Shown here: positions 34,679-44,155 of the stretch, in pieces | How the letters are laid out: every line of letters begins with the position of its first letter | Numbering within the stretch: position 1 is the stretch's first letter | Assembly (NCBI RefSeq): GCF_049803835.1 | Contig: NZ_JBNAGK010000001.1 | Coordinates: forward strand, 248,001 to 312,000 | Origin: Pacificoceanicola sp049803835 | GTDB taxonomy: Bacteria > Pseudomonadota > Alphaproteobacteria > Rhodobacterales > Rhodobacteraceae | Direction: 5' to 3' | DNA: 64,000 bases | The notes under the pieces: model-generated | The model's database searches: none | The model's input: the letters and a program-made list of their open reading frames with translations, nothing else | What the model was told of the DNA's origin: nothing | Position numbers and translations under genes: made by a program

Positions 34679-37213
34679 ATGAGCATGGCTACACGCCTTG
34701 CCGAAGAACGACGCGCGCGCCTTGCAGCGGAGCGCCTGCTTGAGCTCAAGCAGGCGGAGCTTCATGCCGCGAACCGAAAACTCGGCGCTCATGCGCTGCA
34801 ACTCAGCCACGAGATCACCGAGACCCGCGCCGAGGTGAAGGAGGTCAGGGACGAGAACCGCCGGGTGATCACCCAACTGGGCGAGGCGACGCAGAAGATC
34901 GAACTGGTCGAGGACCAGCTGTGGAAAGCGCTGAAGACGGTACGCGACGGCTTTGCCATGTTCAACGCGGAGAACAAGCTGGAGATCGCCAACCCGGCCT
35001 ACATGTCGGTGTTCGACGGAATGGAATGCGTCGACAAGGGCACGACCTACGCGGAGATTCTCCAGATCCTCGCGGAAGAGGGTATCGTCGACCTGCAGGG
35101 CGAGGGTAGCGAGGACTGGCAGTCACGCATGTACGCCCGCTGGGGCAGCAATCCGATTCCGCCCGAGACGGTGCGTCTGTGGAATGGCCGGTTCATCAAG
35201 ATTCAGGACCGGCGCACGCCGGATGGCGGCGTGGTGTCCCTTTGCGTCGACCTGACGGAACTCATGCGCATGTGGTCCGCCATCGAGGAACTGCCCGACG
35301 GTTTCGTCCTCTATGATGACGAGGATCGCCTGATGATGTGCAACGATCCCTACCGTGCGATCTACAGTGCCAGCGCTCCGGCCATCGTACCGGGAGCGAG
35401 TTTCGAGGACATCCTGCGTTACGGGCTGGAGCGGGGCCAGTATGCCGAGGCCGTCGGTCGCGAGGAGGAATGGCTCGACGAGCGGTTGCGCCAGCACCGA
35501 AGGGCGGACCGCGAACTGGAACAGCAGTTGGACGATGGCCGGTGGCTGCGTGTGTACGAGCGTCAGACCCGCGGTGGCGGCCGGGTCGGTCTGCGCGTCG
35601 ACATAACGGAGATCAAGAAGGACCAGCAGCGGCTGAAGGAGGCGACGATCCGTGCGGAGGCCGCCAACCGCGCCAAATCCGCCTTCCTCGCCAACATGAG
35701 CCACGAAATCCGCACGCCGATGAACGGTGTCGTCGGCATGGCCGACCTGATGGCGGAAACGGACCTGACGGAGGAGCAGCGGCTCTATCTCGACACCATC
35801 CGCTCCTCCGGCGAGGCGCTGCTGGTCATCATCAACGATATTCTCGACTATTCGAAGATCGAGGCGGAAAAACTTGAACTGCACCCCGAACCGTTCGATC
35901 TTGAGCGTGCGATCCACGAGGTGGTCATGCTGCTCCAGCCGACCGCGCGGGACAAGTACATCCAGATCCTCGTGGACTTCGACATGTTCCTGCCGACGCG
36001 GTTCATCGGCGATCCGGGGCGCCTGCGGCAAATCCTGATGAACCTGCTCGGCAATGCGGTGAAATTCACCGTGGAGGGGCATGTGCTGGTCCGCGTGGTC
36101 GGCATGCCGGAGGAGGAGGGGCCGTCGGCCATCCACATCACGGTGGAAGACACCGGCATCGGAATCCCGGCGGACAAGGTTGATCACGTCTTCGGCGAGT
36201 TCAACCAGGTCGAGGACGAACGCAACCGCAAGTTCGAAGGCACCGGCCTGGGGCTCGCCATCACGAAGCGGCTCGTCGAACTCATGGGCGGCGAGGTCTG
36301 GGTCGAGTCGGAGTTGGGCAAGGGCAGCTGTTTCGGCATGCGCATCCTGCTGCCGGTGGCCGAACCGGCGAGCTACGAACGAAAGGCTTTGCCCGCGCAT
36401 CTCAAGCGCGTCGTCGTGGTGGATGATCACAGTGCCGGCCGGATGATCCTGTCGAAGCAGCTCGATATCCTCGGTCTGAAGACCGAGTTCTGCAAGACCG
36501 GCGCGGAGGCCATCGACCGGCTGACCGATCCACCGGACCTGCTGATCGCGGAGGAGGATCTGCCTGATATGATGGGCCATGAACTGGCAGAACAGATCCG
36601 GACCCTCGGACACCACATTCCCGTCATCCTGCTGGCCGACAACCCCGGACAGATTTCGACTCCCAGCAAGGACACGGTGCATACAGTCCTGCAGAAACCC
36701 TCGACGCGGCGCCAGCTCTTCGCTGCGCTGGAAACCGTCGTGTCGGCCGCCCCGCGTGAGGCGGCGTCGAAAAAAGAGGAGGCCTCGGCCCCAATCCCCG
36801 ACAGGACACGCGACAACGCGCTGCCGATCGACGTTCTGGTGGCCGAGGACAACAAGACCAACCAGCTGGTGTTCCGGAAGATGGCCGCGTCCTTCAACGT
36901 GGCCCTGCGCTTTGCCAACAACGGTGTCGAAGCGGTGGATGCGTTCAAGGCGCAGCGCCCGGAGATGATATTCATGGACATTTCGATGCCGGTCATGGAC
37001 GGCAAGCAGGCAACGCGCGAAATCCGCGAGATCGAGGGGGATGGCCCCCGTGTGCCGATCATCGCCGTGACCGCCCACGCGATGGCCGGAGACCGTGAGA
37101 GCATCCTGGAGGCAGGCCTCGACGATTACCTGACCAAGCCGCTGCGCAAGGCGGAACTGGGAGAAAAGATCAAGATGTACCAGCGCACGATCGTGCAGTC
37201 GAAGGCGTCCTGA
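34679..37213 (+). CDS. Cytosolic hybrid histidine kinase with two receivers
   Basis: An 844-residue hybrid sensor kinase without membrane segments. It starts with a coiled coil (about 1-85), then two PAS-like domains (about 86-195 and 200-312, each ending in a D-[LI]-T motif), the HisKA box with phospho-His H342 (SHEIRTP), an ATPase domain (N459, DTGIGIP, GTGLGL), and two receivers. The second receiver (717-830) has D767 and K820 intact. The first (577-690) has Glu at 625 in place of the phospho-Asp but keeps its DD pair and Lys, so it is probably a non-phosphorylated or permanently active-like module. The signal and output partner are unknown; its own His-containing phosphotransfer partner is not in the window. 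Confidence 0.92.
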   Translation: MSMATRLAEERRARLAAERLLELKQAELHAANRKLGAHALQLSHEITETRAEVKEVRDENRRVITQLGEATQKIELVEDQLWKALKTVRDGFAMFNAENKLEIANPAYMSVFDGMECVDKGTTYAEILQILAEEGIVDLQGEGSEDWQSRMYARWGSNPIPPETVRLWNGRFIKIQDRRTPDGGVVSLCVDLTELMRMWSAIEELPDGFVLYDDEDRLMMCNDPYRAIYSASAPAIVPGASFEDILRYGLERGQYAEAVGREEEWLDERLRQHRRADRELEQQLDDGRWLRVYERQTRGGGRVGLRVDITEIKKDQQRLKEATIRAEAANRAKSAFLANMSHEIRTPMNGVVGMADLMAETDLTEEQRLYLDTIRSSGEALLVIINDILDYSKIEAEKLELHPEPFDLERAIHEVVMLLQPTARDKYIQILVDFDMFLPTRFIGDPGRLRQILMNLLGNAVKFTVEGHVLVRVVGMPEEEGPSAIHITVEDTGIGIPADKVDHVFGEFNQVEDERNRKFEGTGLGLAITKRLVELMGGEVWVESELGKGSCFGMRILLPVAEPASYERKALPAHLKRVVVVDDHSAGRMILSKQLDILGLKTEFCKTGAEAIDRLTDPPDLLIAEEDLPDMMGHELAEQIRTLGHHIPVILLADNPGQISTPSKDTVHTVLQKPSTRRQLFAALETVVSAAPREAASKKEEASAPIPDRTRDNALPIDVLVAEDNKTNQLVFRKMAASFNVALRFANNGVEAVDAFKAQRPEMIFMDISMPVMDGKQATREIREIEGDGPRVPIIAVTAHAMAGDRESILEAGLDDYLTKPLRKAELGEKIKMYQRTIVQSKAS

Positions 37214-37217
37214 GCGG

Positions 37218-37994
37218 TTACTGCGGCGTGGTGGCCGGCCGGACAAAGACCGGCTTGTCCGCCTCCGAAAGGTCGGGCCGATACGCGTAGCCGCCGCTGT
37301 CGAAATCGAGCAGCCCTGCGGGATCGGTCAGGCGTCGCTGGATGATGTAGCGCGCCATGGCCCCCCGCGCCCGTTTGGCGAAGAAGCTGACGATCTTCGC
37401 CTCGCCCTTCTTCTCTTCCATGAATTGTGGCGTGATGACGCGGATTTTCAAGGACTTGAGCGGCACCGCGCCAAAGTACTCCTGGCTGGCGCAATTGACC
37501 AGTACATCTGTGTCGAGGCTATCGGCCTGCGCGTTGAGCGCTTTCGCAAGGGTGTCCCGCCAGTAGTCATACAGGCTCGCCCCGCGCCGCGTCTTGAGCC
37601 GCGAGCCCATTTCCAGCCGGTAAGCCTGGATGCCGTCGAGCGGGCGCAGCAGACCGTAAAGCCCGGACAGGATGCGCAGATGTTCCTGCGCCCAGGCCAT
37701 TTCCTCGGCCTCCAGCGTTCCGGCCTCCAGCCCCATGTAGGTATCTCCGGCAAAGGCCAGCGCGGCGGGGCGCAGGTCCGGCGCGCCCGGAGTCTCGCTG
37801 TAGGCCCGGAAACGGTCGCGGTTGAGCTTCGCAAGATCGTCGGACAGGTCCATCAAGGCCTTGAGGTCCCGCAGAGGCAGGTTGCGGGCCGTCTTTGCAA
37901 GGCTCCCGGCTTCCTTTAGGAAATCCGGCACGGTCATGTCCACGGAGCGCTCGCTCCAGTCCAGCCGCTTGGCCGGCGAAATCACGATCAACAT
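37218..37994 (-). CDS. yaaA: YaaA peroxide-stress protein
   Basis: A 258-residue member of the UPF0246/DUF328 family. In Escherichia coli YaaA is induced through OxyR and limits free iron and hydroxyl damage. The family opening MLIVISPAKRLDW is intact, as are the middle GLYGLLRPLDGIQAYRLEMG motif and the C-terminal HEAKKARG-like segment (here FAKRARGAMARYII). Length is standard. It is convergent with the hybrid kinase (stops 4 bases apart) and co-directional with recQ 35 bases upstream, so it may share a transcript. Confidence 0.92.
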   Translation of the reverse strand: MLIVISPAKRLDWSERSVDMTVPDFLKEAGSLAKTARNLPLRDLKALMDLSDDLAKLNRDRFRAYSETPGAPDLRPAALAFAGDTYMGLEAGTLEAEEMAWAQEHLRILSGLYGLLRPLDGIQAYRLEMGSRLKTRRGASLYDYWRDTLAKALNAQADSLDTDVLVNCASQEYFGAVPLKSLKIRVITPQFMEEKKGEAKIVSFFAKRARGAMARYIIQRRLTDPAGLLDFDSGGYAYRPDLSEADKPVFVRPATTPQ

Positions 37995-38029
37995 GGCAGC
38001 TCCCCTTGTCTGCGTCCCGGGCAGAGTAC

Positions 38030-40087
38030 CTAGCCTGCCTCCCGTAGAACCTCAAGGAAAGCCGCACCAAAACGCTCGGCTTTCTTCTCGCCGAGGAGGC
38101 GCTCCATGGAGTGATCGCAATCCGGTTTTTGCTCGGCAACCTTTGCCAGCAGCGAGGCCGAACAGGACAGGGGCTTGTCCAGACCTTCAGGTCCGCGCAG
38201 GAGTTGCGCCTGGGCTTCCATCAGAGCGTCGTACACCGTTCCCGTGCCGCGGCTGGCCAGCCTGCGCCGGGTGGGGTGCACGTCTTCCACCGCGCCGTTG
38301 ATGACCTCCAGAAAGGCGCGGCCATAGCTCTCCAGCTTCTTGGCCCCGACGCCGTTGATGCGCGCCATCTGATCCATGTTCACGGGGCGGCGCTCCGCCA
38401 TTTCGATCAGGGTGCGGTCGGGGAAGATCATGTAGGGCGGCACCTGCGCCTCGCGGGCCAGGGCAGTGCGCCGGGCCTTCAGGGCCGAGAAAAGCGGCGC
38501 ATCCTCGTCGCTGACCAGCGCCTTGACCGCAGGCCTGCGCTCGTCGTCGGCGCGAACCACGGCGTCCTTCCGCAGTTCTATGCTTTCCTCGCCGCGCAGG
38601 ATCGGCCTTGCTGCGTCGGTCATGACCAAAGCTCCATGGCGTTCCGCGTCCGGGCGCATCAGGTCACGGCCCATCATCTGGCGGAAGACCGCCTGCCACT
38701 GGCCCTTTGACAGGTCCTTGCCAACGCCGAAGGTCGGCAGGCTGTCATGACCGCGCTGGCGGACCTTGTCGGTGTCCTTGCCTTGCAGGATGTCGATGAG
38801 GTGCCCCGCGCCGAAGCTTTCGCCGGTCCTGAGCGCGGCGGAGAGGGCCTTGCGTACGGCTTCGGTGCCGTCGAACACCTCGGGCGGGTTATCGCAGAGG
38901 TCACAGTTGCCGCAGGGGTCCGCCTCTTCGCCGAAGTATTTCAGCAGCGCCTGACGACGGCAGCCGAGCGCCTCGGCCAGCCCCAGAAGCGCGTTCAGGC
39001 GACCATGGTCCGCGTCGCGGCGCTCTGGCGGGGCGTTGCCTTCGTCGATCTGGGCGCGGCGCAGGCGGATGTCGTCCGGGCCGAAGAGCGTCAGCGTCTC
39101 GGCGGGCGCTCCGTCGCGTCCGGCGCGACCGATCTCCTGGTAATAGGCCTCGATGCTTTTGGGCAGATCCGCGTGGGCGACCCAGCGGATGTCGGGTTTG
39201 TCGACACCCATGCCGAAGGCGACGGTGGCGACGACGATCAGGCCCTCCTCGGTGGCGAACCGCGCCTCCACGGCGCGGCGGTCGTCCGCCTCCATGCCGC
39301 CGTGATAGAAGCAACTGCTGTGGCCCGCCTCGCTCAGCGCGCGGGACAGGGTCTCGGTCTTGGCACGGGTGCCGCAGTAGACGATGCCGGACTGGCCCTT
39401 GCGGGCGGCGGCGAAGGACAGGATCTGCTGGCGAGGGCCGTCCTTGGGTTGGAAGGCAAGGTGGATGTTCGGCCGGTCGAAGCCGCGCAGGAAGGTTTCC
39501 GGACGCTGACCGTCGAACAGGCGGGTGACGATCTCTTCCTGCGTCTCGGCATCGGCCGTGGCGGTGAAGGCGGCAAGGGGTACGTCCAGCGCCCGGCGCA
39601 ATTCGCCGATGCGCAGGTAATCAGGGCGGAAGTCATGGCCCCATTGGCTCACGCAATGCGCCTCGTCCACGGCGATCAGGCTGACCCGCGATTGCGCCAG
39701 CATGCGCTGCGTGCCGACATTGGCGAGCCGCTCCGGAGCAAGGTACAGCAGTTTCAGCGAGCCGTCCTGCAGCATGTCCCAGACAGCGTCCGTCTCTTCC
39801 TGCGTATTGCCGGACGTCAGCGCACCGGCGGCGACGCCCGCCTCGCGCAGCCCGCGCACCTGGTCGCGCATCAGGGCGATGAGGGGGGAGATGACCACGG
39901 TCACGCCCGCGCGCATCAGCGCAGGCAGCTGGAAGCACAGGGATTTGCCGCCACCAGTGGGCATGATGGCCAGCACATTCCGGCCAGCCGCGACCGCATC
40001 GACGATCTCGCCCTGGCCGGGGCGGAATCCATCAAAACCGAAGATATCCTTCAGGAGCGCCTCTGCGGGCGCTGTGTCGCGGGGCAT
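38030..40087 (-). CDS. recQ: RecQ DNA helicase
   Basis: A 685-residue SF2 3'-to-5' helicase for recombination and replication repair. Walker A (MPTGGGKS) and DEAH (VDEAHCVSQWGHDFRPDY) are followed by the helicase C motifs, the RecQ zinc-binding four-Cys cluster (CRRQ, then CGNCDLC), the winged-helix RQC domain, and a C-terminal HRDC domain (about residues 520-600). All parts expected of a bacterial RecQ are present. It is upstream of yaaA on the minus strand. Confidence 0.96.
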   Translation of the reverse strand: MPRDTAPAEALLKDIFGFDGFRPGQGEIVDAVAAGRNVLAIMPTGGGKSLCFQLPALMRAGVTVVISPLIALMRDQVRGLREAGVAAGALTSGNTQEETDAVWDMLQDGSLKLLYLAPERLANVGTQRMLAQSRVSLIAVDEAHCVSQWGHDFRPDYLRIGELRRALDVPLAAFTATADAETQEEIVTRLFDGQRPETFLRGFDRPNIHLAFQPKDGPRQQILSFAAARKGQSGIVYCGTRAKTETLSRALSEAGHSSCFYHGGMEADDRRAVEARFATEEGLIVVATVAFGMGVDKPDIRWVAHADLPKSIEAYYQEIGRAGRDGAPAETLTLFGPDDIRLRRAQIDEGNAPPERRDADHGRLNALLGLAEALGCRRQALLKYFGEEADPCGNCDLCDNPPEVFDGTEAVRKALSAALRTGESFGAGHLIDILQGKDTDKVRQRGHDSLPTFGVGKDLSKGQWQAVFRQMMGRDLMRPDAERHGALVMTDAARPILRGEESIELRKDAVVRADDERRPAVKALVSDEDAPLFSALKARRTALAREAQVPPYMIFPDRTLIEMAERRPVNMDQMARINGVGAKKLESYGRAFLEVINGAVEDVHPTRRRLASRGTGTVYDALMEAQAQLLRGPEGLDKPLSCSASLLAKVAEQKPDCDHSMERLLGEKKAERFGAAFLEVLREAG

Positions 40088-40215
40088 GGGACCTGCCGGG
40101 TTTGTCTATATCTGCTCTCATCCCGACAGTCTCATACTAAGATTCGGTGAATCAAGCCCCGAGTAGCGGTATTCTTCGCAAATGTCGGGGCCTGAGAGCG
40201 TGAACTGACCTTAGA

Positions 40216-40240
40216 CCAAAAAGTCTGCGCACCGCAGACT
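40216..40240 (-). terminator. Terminator of the YggT gene
   Basis: On the minus strand AGTCTGCG-GTG-CGCAGACT forms a perfect 8-bp stem followed by TTTTGG, directly after the stop at 40246. The 129 bases beyond it toward recQ hold no further recognisable signal apart from the expected recQ leader. Confidence 0.85.
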
Positions 40241-40245
40241 CTGGC

Positions 40246-40539
40246 TCAATACCCGTAAAAGACGCCTGCGTTGTTCGCGAGTATGATGCGGATCGCATAG
40301 ATTCCGACGAGCGCCACCAGAGGCGCGAGGTCGATGCCGCTCATCGGGGGCAGGATGCGGCGGATGCGGGAGTAAGCAGGTTCGAGGATGCGGTTCAGGC
40401 CGTCCCAGATCTGCGCGACGATCGGCTGGCGCAGGTTCAGAACCTGAAAGTTGATCAGCCAACTCATGATGACGTGCGCGATGATGAAGAACCAGACAAT
40501 GTCGAGGATCAGCATAAGGATTTGGAACAACGACTGCAT
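40246..40539 (-). CDS. YggT-family membrane protein
   Basis: A 97-residue inner-membrane protein with two transmembrane helices (about 4-27 and 68-90) linked by a cytoplasmic or periplasmic loop with the family motif NRILEPAYSRIRRILPPMSGIDLAPLV. YggT proteins have been tied to osmotic shock tolerance and, in some groups, to division. An upstream start adds 11 residues but the ATG at 40539 has AGAGGCG before it. It is a single-gene unit, divergent from the thioesterase gene. Confidence 0.88.
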   Translation of the reverse strand: MQSLFQILMLILDIVWFFIIAHVIMSWLINFQVLNLRQPIVAQIWDGLNRILEPAYSRIRRILPPMSGIDLAPLVALVGIYAIRIILANNAGVFYGY

Positions 40540-40675
40540 CAGGCGCCTCTTGTTTTCGGAAAGACCGCGCAAGACCTAAGCATTCGCTGCCCGAAGGGCA
40601 AGCCGCGACGCGAGGTCGTGGTTGACGCGGCGGTGCGGCGAGGTCACCACAACGCGACGTCAGAAGGAGCCGCCG

Positions 40676-41218
40676 ATGTATCCGTTTTTCCGCCTGTTCA
40701 AGGACATGTACTTCGCCCGCCGCGCGCCGCGCATCGGCTTCTTCGACACCCATGTGAGTTACCATCGCTGCATGCCCTGGGATCTCGACCTGTGGATGGA
40801 GCTGAACAACGGGCGGACGCTGACGCTCTACGATCTCGGGCGCATCCCGATGGCGGAGCGGGCCGGGCTGCTCGCCATCCTCAAGCGCGAGACCTGGGGC
40901 CTGACGATTGCCGGCTCCGTGGTCCGCTACCGCCGCCGCGTCCGGATGTTCGACAAGGTAAAGGTGCTGAGCCGCGTGGCCGGGTGGGATCACCGCTTCG
41001 TCTACATCGAGCAGTCCATGTGGAAGGGGAGCGAATGCACCAGTCATGCGGTCTATCGCTCCGCCGTGACTGACCGGAACGGTATCGTGACTCCGGACCG
41101 GATCATGGCGGCATTCGAACTCGACGCGACCTCGCCGGAGATGCCGGAGTGGATCAGGCTCTGGATCGCCGCGGAGGACAAGCGGCCGTGGCCGCCGATG
41201 ACAGACGCGGAGGCTTGA
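40676..41218 (+). CDS. Acyl-CoA thioesterase-like hot-dog protein
   Basis: A 180-residue protein of the 4HBT/Them6-like hot-dog group. The shape is right: a long conserved opening (RIGFFDTHVSYHRCMPWDLDLWMELNNGRTLTLYDLGR) and central beta strands (GLTIAGSVVRYRRRVRMFDKV). A catalytic residue cannot be named with confidence. AAGGAG is seven bases ahead of the ATG. Substrate unknown; membrane-lipid turnover is the usual guess for such proteins. Confidence 0.75.
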   Translation: MYPFFRLFKDMYFARRAPRIGFFDTHVSYHRCMPWDLDLWMELNNGRTLTLYDLGRIPMAERAGLLAILKRETWGLTIAGSVVRYRRRVRMFDKVKVLSRVAGWDHRFVYIEQSMWKGSECTSHAVYRSAVTDRNGIVTPDRIMAAFELDATSPEMPEWIRLWIAAEDKRPWPPMTDAEA

Positions 41219-41300
41219 GCGCCATCATTTTCCGACTTGGGCGACTCTTCCTTGTTCTGCTAGGACGAAATTGGAGTTTCCGGGTTTGGAGTATTTGACG

Positions 41301-41969
41301 ATGACTTTCGTGATGAAGGCACAGGCGGCCTGTGTCGCCATCCTTCTTGGCAGCGGCGCACAGGCGGCCGTCCTCATCGAGGACTTTTCCGGCGGGTTGA
41401 ATGGCTGGAGCGCCTACGAGACCGTGGCGGCGGGAGGTGCGGGCGGCACGCCCGGCGGTGCCACCGTCAGCCACGTCACCACGGGCGGTCCTGGCGGCGC
41501 GGGCGATGCGTATATTCAGTATGACGACGCCACGGCCAACTGGCAGCACGCGGTTTTCGGAAACGGCTGGACCGGCGACCTGTCGCTCTACGACAATGGC
41601 CTCTTTTCCATCGACTTCATCGAGTCCTTCGGCACGGCCAATCCCCAGCATCTCAGCTTCGGAACCCTGCGTATTTCCGGGTCCGGTCAGAGCGCGGTGA
41701 TGGACATCGTGCCCGCAAACCCGACCGGAAGCTGGCAGACGGCCAGCATTGCCTTCAACGCCGCGGCTTTTGGTGTGTCCGCAGGTGTGTGGACCAGCAT
41801 TCTTGGAAACGTCAGCGAGATCCGCTTCCAGACCGAAGCCGCGAATGGTGGCGAGATCGTCGGGCTCGACAACGTCACCCTCACGTCACCGGCCACGGTG
41901 CCCCTGCCCGCCGGTGGCGCGCTGTTGCTGGCCGCGCTGGGTATGCTCGGGCTGCGGCGCAGGGGATGA
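41301..41969 (+). CDS. VPLPA-CTERM sorting-domain exported protein
   Basis: A 222-residue secreted protein. The signal peptide covers about 1-22 (ends GAQA), followed by a beta-rich central part beginning DFSGGLNGWSAYE, of laminin-G/CBM-like look but unproven. The C-terminus has the exosortase tail: VPLPAGG, hydrophobic helix, then LRRRG (about 199-222). Such tails in Rhodobacterales are thought to be recognised by a dedicated exosortase and removed at the surface. No exosortase gene is in this window. The ATG has GGAG nine bases upstream; the upstream TTG is less likely. Ligand unknown. Confidence 0.8.
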   Translation: MTFVMKAQAACVAILLGSGAQAAVLIEDFSGGLNGWSAYETVAAGGAGGTPGGATVSHVTTGGPGGAGDAYIQYDDATANWQHAVFGNGWTGDLSLYDNGLFSIDFIESFGTANPQHLSFGTLRISGSGQSAVMDIVPANPTGSWQTASIAFNAAAFGVSAGVWTSILGNVSEIRFQTEAANGGEIVGLDNVTLTSPATVPLPAGGALLLAALGMLGLRRRG

Positions 41970-41981
41970 TCCGGAGCCGTC

Positions 41982-42980
41982 CTAGGACATCGCGAGGATG
42001 CCGCCGAGGATGAAGCCCCCGATAAACAGTGTCTCGACCACGATCAGCGCGATTGCGGCGGGGCCGACGGCGAGGACCTGCTTGAGGTTCGTCTTCATCC
42101 CCACGGCGGCGATGGCGGCGAGCAGCAACCAGCGGGAGGCCTCGCCGAGCCATTCGGCGACGACGTGAGGGATCAGGTGCATCGAATTGAGCGCGGCCAG
42201 CGCAAGAAAGCCGATGACGAAGCCGGGTAGTAACGGCGGACGCCCTTCGCCGGGCGTGCCTTCGGTCAGCGAACGGATGAGCAGCGAGGCGACGAGCACC
42301 ACGGGGGCGAGCATCGCCACGCGGATCAGCTTGACCAGCGTCGCGGTCTCGCCGGTTTCCTGACTGACGGAGAAACCCGCGCCGACGACCTGGGCCACGT
42401 CATGAATCGTGCCGCCCAGGAAAACGCCCGATTGTGCCGTGTCCAGATCCAGCGTTGCAACGAGGATCGGGTAAAGGATCATGGCGAGGGTCGAGAGCAC
42501 CGTGACACCGACGACGGTGAAGATCAGCCGCTCTTCGGAGCGCTCGTCGCGGGGCAGGATCGCGCCGATAGCCATGGCGGCAGAGGCGCCGCAGATCGCC
42601 ACCGCGCCCGCCGTCAGTAGCGAGAACTTCCAACTGGCGTTGAAAAACCTGCCGATCAGCAGGCCGAACCCGATGGTCAGCACGACGCCTGCTACAACAA
42701 GCGTGATGAGCGGCCCGCCGAGAGCCATCAGCAGATCGAGACTGATGCGCGCACCGAGCAACGCAACCCCGGCGCGCAGCAGGCCCTTGGCCGAAAAGGC
42801 GATGCCTGGCGCTGTCTTGCCGTCTTCCGCGAGGAAATGCACGGCGATGCCCAGCAGCAGGGCGAGCAGCATGGCGGGGGTGGCATAGTGCTCCGAGAGG
42901 AACTTCGCCGCGACGGCGACCAGCGTGGCGACCATCACGCCGGGGAACAGGTGCTCGACCTTGTCTTTCAACGTCTCCAA
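41982..42980 (-). CDS. UPF0324 (YeiH/SuyZ-like) membrane exporter
   Basis: A 332-residue integral membrane protein with about ten hydrophobic segments and the family cores GARISLDLLMALGGP and GGTIHDVAQVVGAGF. Members next to sulfonate genes, such as SuyZ, are proposed sulfite or sulfate exporters. The start is TTG at 42980 because AGGAG overlaps the upstream stop region at the right distance; a GTG at 42995 that overlaps the gltA stop is the alternative. It follows citrate synthase closely on the minus strand and sits 2 kb from xsc. Export of the sulfite made by Xsc is inference. Confidence 0.8.
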   Translation of the reverse strand: METLKDKVEHLFPGVMVATLVAVAAKFLSEHYATPAMLLALLLGIAVHFLAEDGKTAPGIAFSAKGLLRAGVALLGARISLDLLMALGGPLITLVVAGVVLTIGFGLLIGRFFNASWKFSLLTAGAVAICGASAAMAIGAILPRDERSEERLIFTVVGVTVLSTLAMILYPILVATLDLDTAQSGVFLGGTIHDVAQVVGAGFSVSQETGETATLVKLIRVAMLAPVVLVASLLIRSLTEGTPGEGRPPLLPGFVIGFLALAALNSMHLIPHVVAEWLGEASRWLLLAAIAAVGMKTNLKQVLAVGPAAIALIVVETLFIGGFILGGILAMS

Positions 42981-42991
42981 AGACTTGCTCC

Positions 42992-44125
42992 TCACCGCTC
43001 CACCATCGGAACATAGGGCCGCGGGTCCGGTCCGTTGTACAGGGTCAGCGGGCGGATCAGGATGTTCTGCCTTTGCTGTTCGAGACATTGCACCAGCCAG
43101 CCGGGCATCCGCCCGATGGCGAAGATCGGCACGTAAAGGTCCATCGGGATGCCGTGCAACTGGTAGATGACGCCGGAATAGAAATCGACGTTCACGTTGA
43201 GGCCGTGGCGGGCGTAGGGCTTCATCGCCTCCACCACTGCCTGCAGGATGGCGTACCACTCCGGTGCACCCATTTCCTCGCCAAGCTTGCGCACGCCCTC
43301 GCGCATGTGCCGCGCGCGCGGGTCTTCGGCGCGGTAGACGCGGTGTCCGAAGCCGGTGACGGCTTCGCGGTTGGCCCGCTTGGCCTTGACATAGGCGGCG
43401 GCGTTCTCGGGTTTGCCGATCTCCGCGACCATCTTCATAACGTCCTCCGCCGCGCCACCGTGGGCCGGACCGGCAAGGGTCGAGAGGGCCGTGACCATGG
43501 CCCCGTGCAGCGTGGCCTCCGTGCCGACGGTCACACGGGCGGCAAAGCTCGACGCATTCGCGCCGTGCTCCGCGTGCAGGATGAAATCCACATCCGCAAG
43601 CCGGGCGGCATTGGCGCTGGGCTTCTCGCCCTTGAGCATCCAGAGCCAGTTCGCAGCATGGCTGAGGGTCTTGTCCGCCGGCACCGGGTGCCGGCCATTG
43701 CGGATCGCCTCATGCGCGGCAACGATCATCGGAACCTGGGAGGTCAGGCGGATGCCGTTCTTCAGAAAGCCGTCCTCTCCCTTCTCGGCGCTCCCCGGCT
43801 CCAGCGCGGCAAGGGCCGAGACGCAGGTGCGCAGGACGTCCATGGGATGACCGTCCTTGATGCTGTCGATGATGTCGAAGATCGCGGGGGGCAGGTTGCG
43901 GGCGTCTTTCAGGGCTGCGTCGAAGGTTTCCAGTTGCTCTGCATCAGGGAGGTCGCCATGAATCAGCAGGTAGCACACTTCCTCGAAGGTCGAGTTCTCG
44001 GCAAGATCGTGGATCGTGTAGCCGCGATAGAGAAGTTCGCCCGCCGCGCCGTCGATATGGCTCACGCCGGAGCGTTCGAAGTAGATGCCCTTGAGGCCCC
44101 GGTTGATCTTCACGTCTTCGCTCAT
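42992..44125 (-). CDS. Citrate synthase, short (methylcitrate-synthase-like) type
   Basis: A 377-residue type I citrate synthase. The active-site pattern is present: histidines in the EHGANAS and GFGHRVYR regions and an Asp in VNVDFYSG. The length (377, not about 430) and lack of the N-terminal extension place it with the Bacillus-like and methylcitrate-like group. ATG 44128 or 44125 are both possible; AAAGG favours 44125 slightly. It starts only 30 bases from pta, which runs the other way. Given xsc and pta nearby, acetyl-CoA from sulfonates may be the substrate; a housekeeping gltA elsewhere would test this. Confidence 0.85.
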   Translation of the reverse strand: MSEDVKINRGLKGIYFERSGVSHIDGAAGELLYRGYTIHDLAENSTFEEVCYLLIHGDLPDAEQLETFDAALKDARNLPPAIFDIIDSIKDGHPMDVLRTCVSALAALEPGSAEKGEDGFLKNGIRLTSQVPMIVAAHEAIRNGRHPVPADKTLSHAANWLWMLKGEKPSANAARLADVDFILHAEHGANASSFAARVTVGTEATLHGAMVTALSTLAGPAHGGAAEDVMKMVAEIGKPENAAAYVKAKRANREAVTGFGHRVYRAEDPRARHMREGVRKLGEEMGAPEWYAILQAVVEAMKPYARHGLNVNVDFYSGVIYQLHGIPMDLYVPIFAIGRMPGWLVQCLEQQRQNILIRPLTLYNGPDPRPYVPMVER

Positions 44126-44155
44126 CATGGTGCCTTTCGGATCAGGGAGGTCGGC

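Noticed and set aside
35123..37246. 707-residue open frame on the minus strand
   Set aside because: Antisense of the hybrid kinase with its intact motifs.
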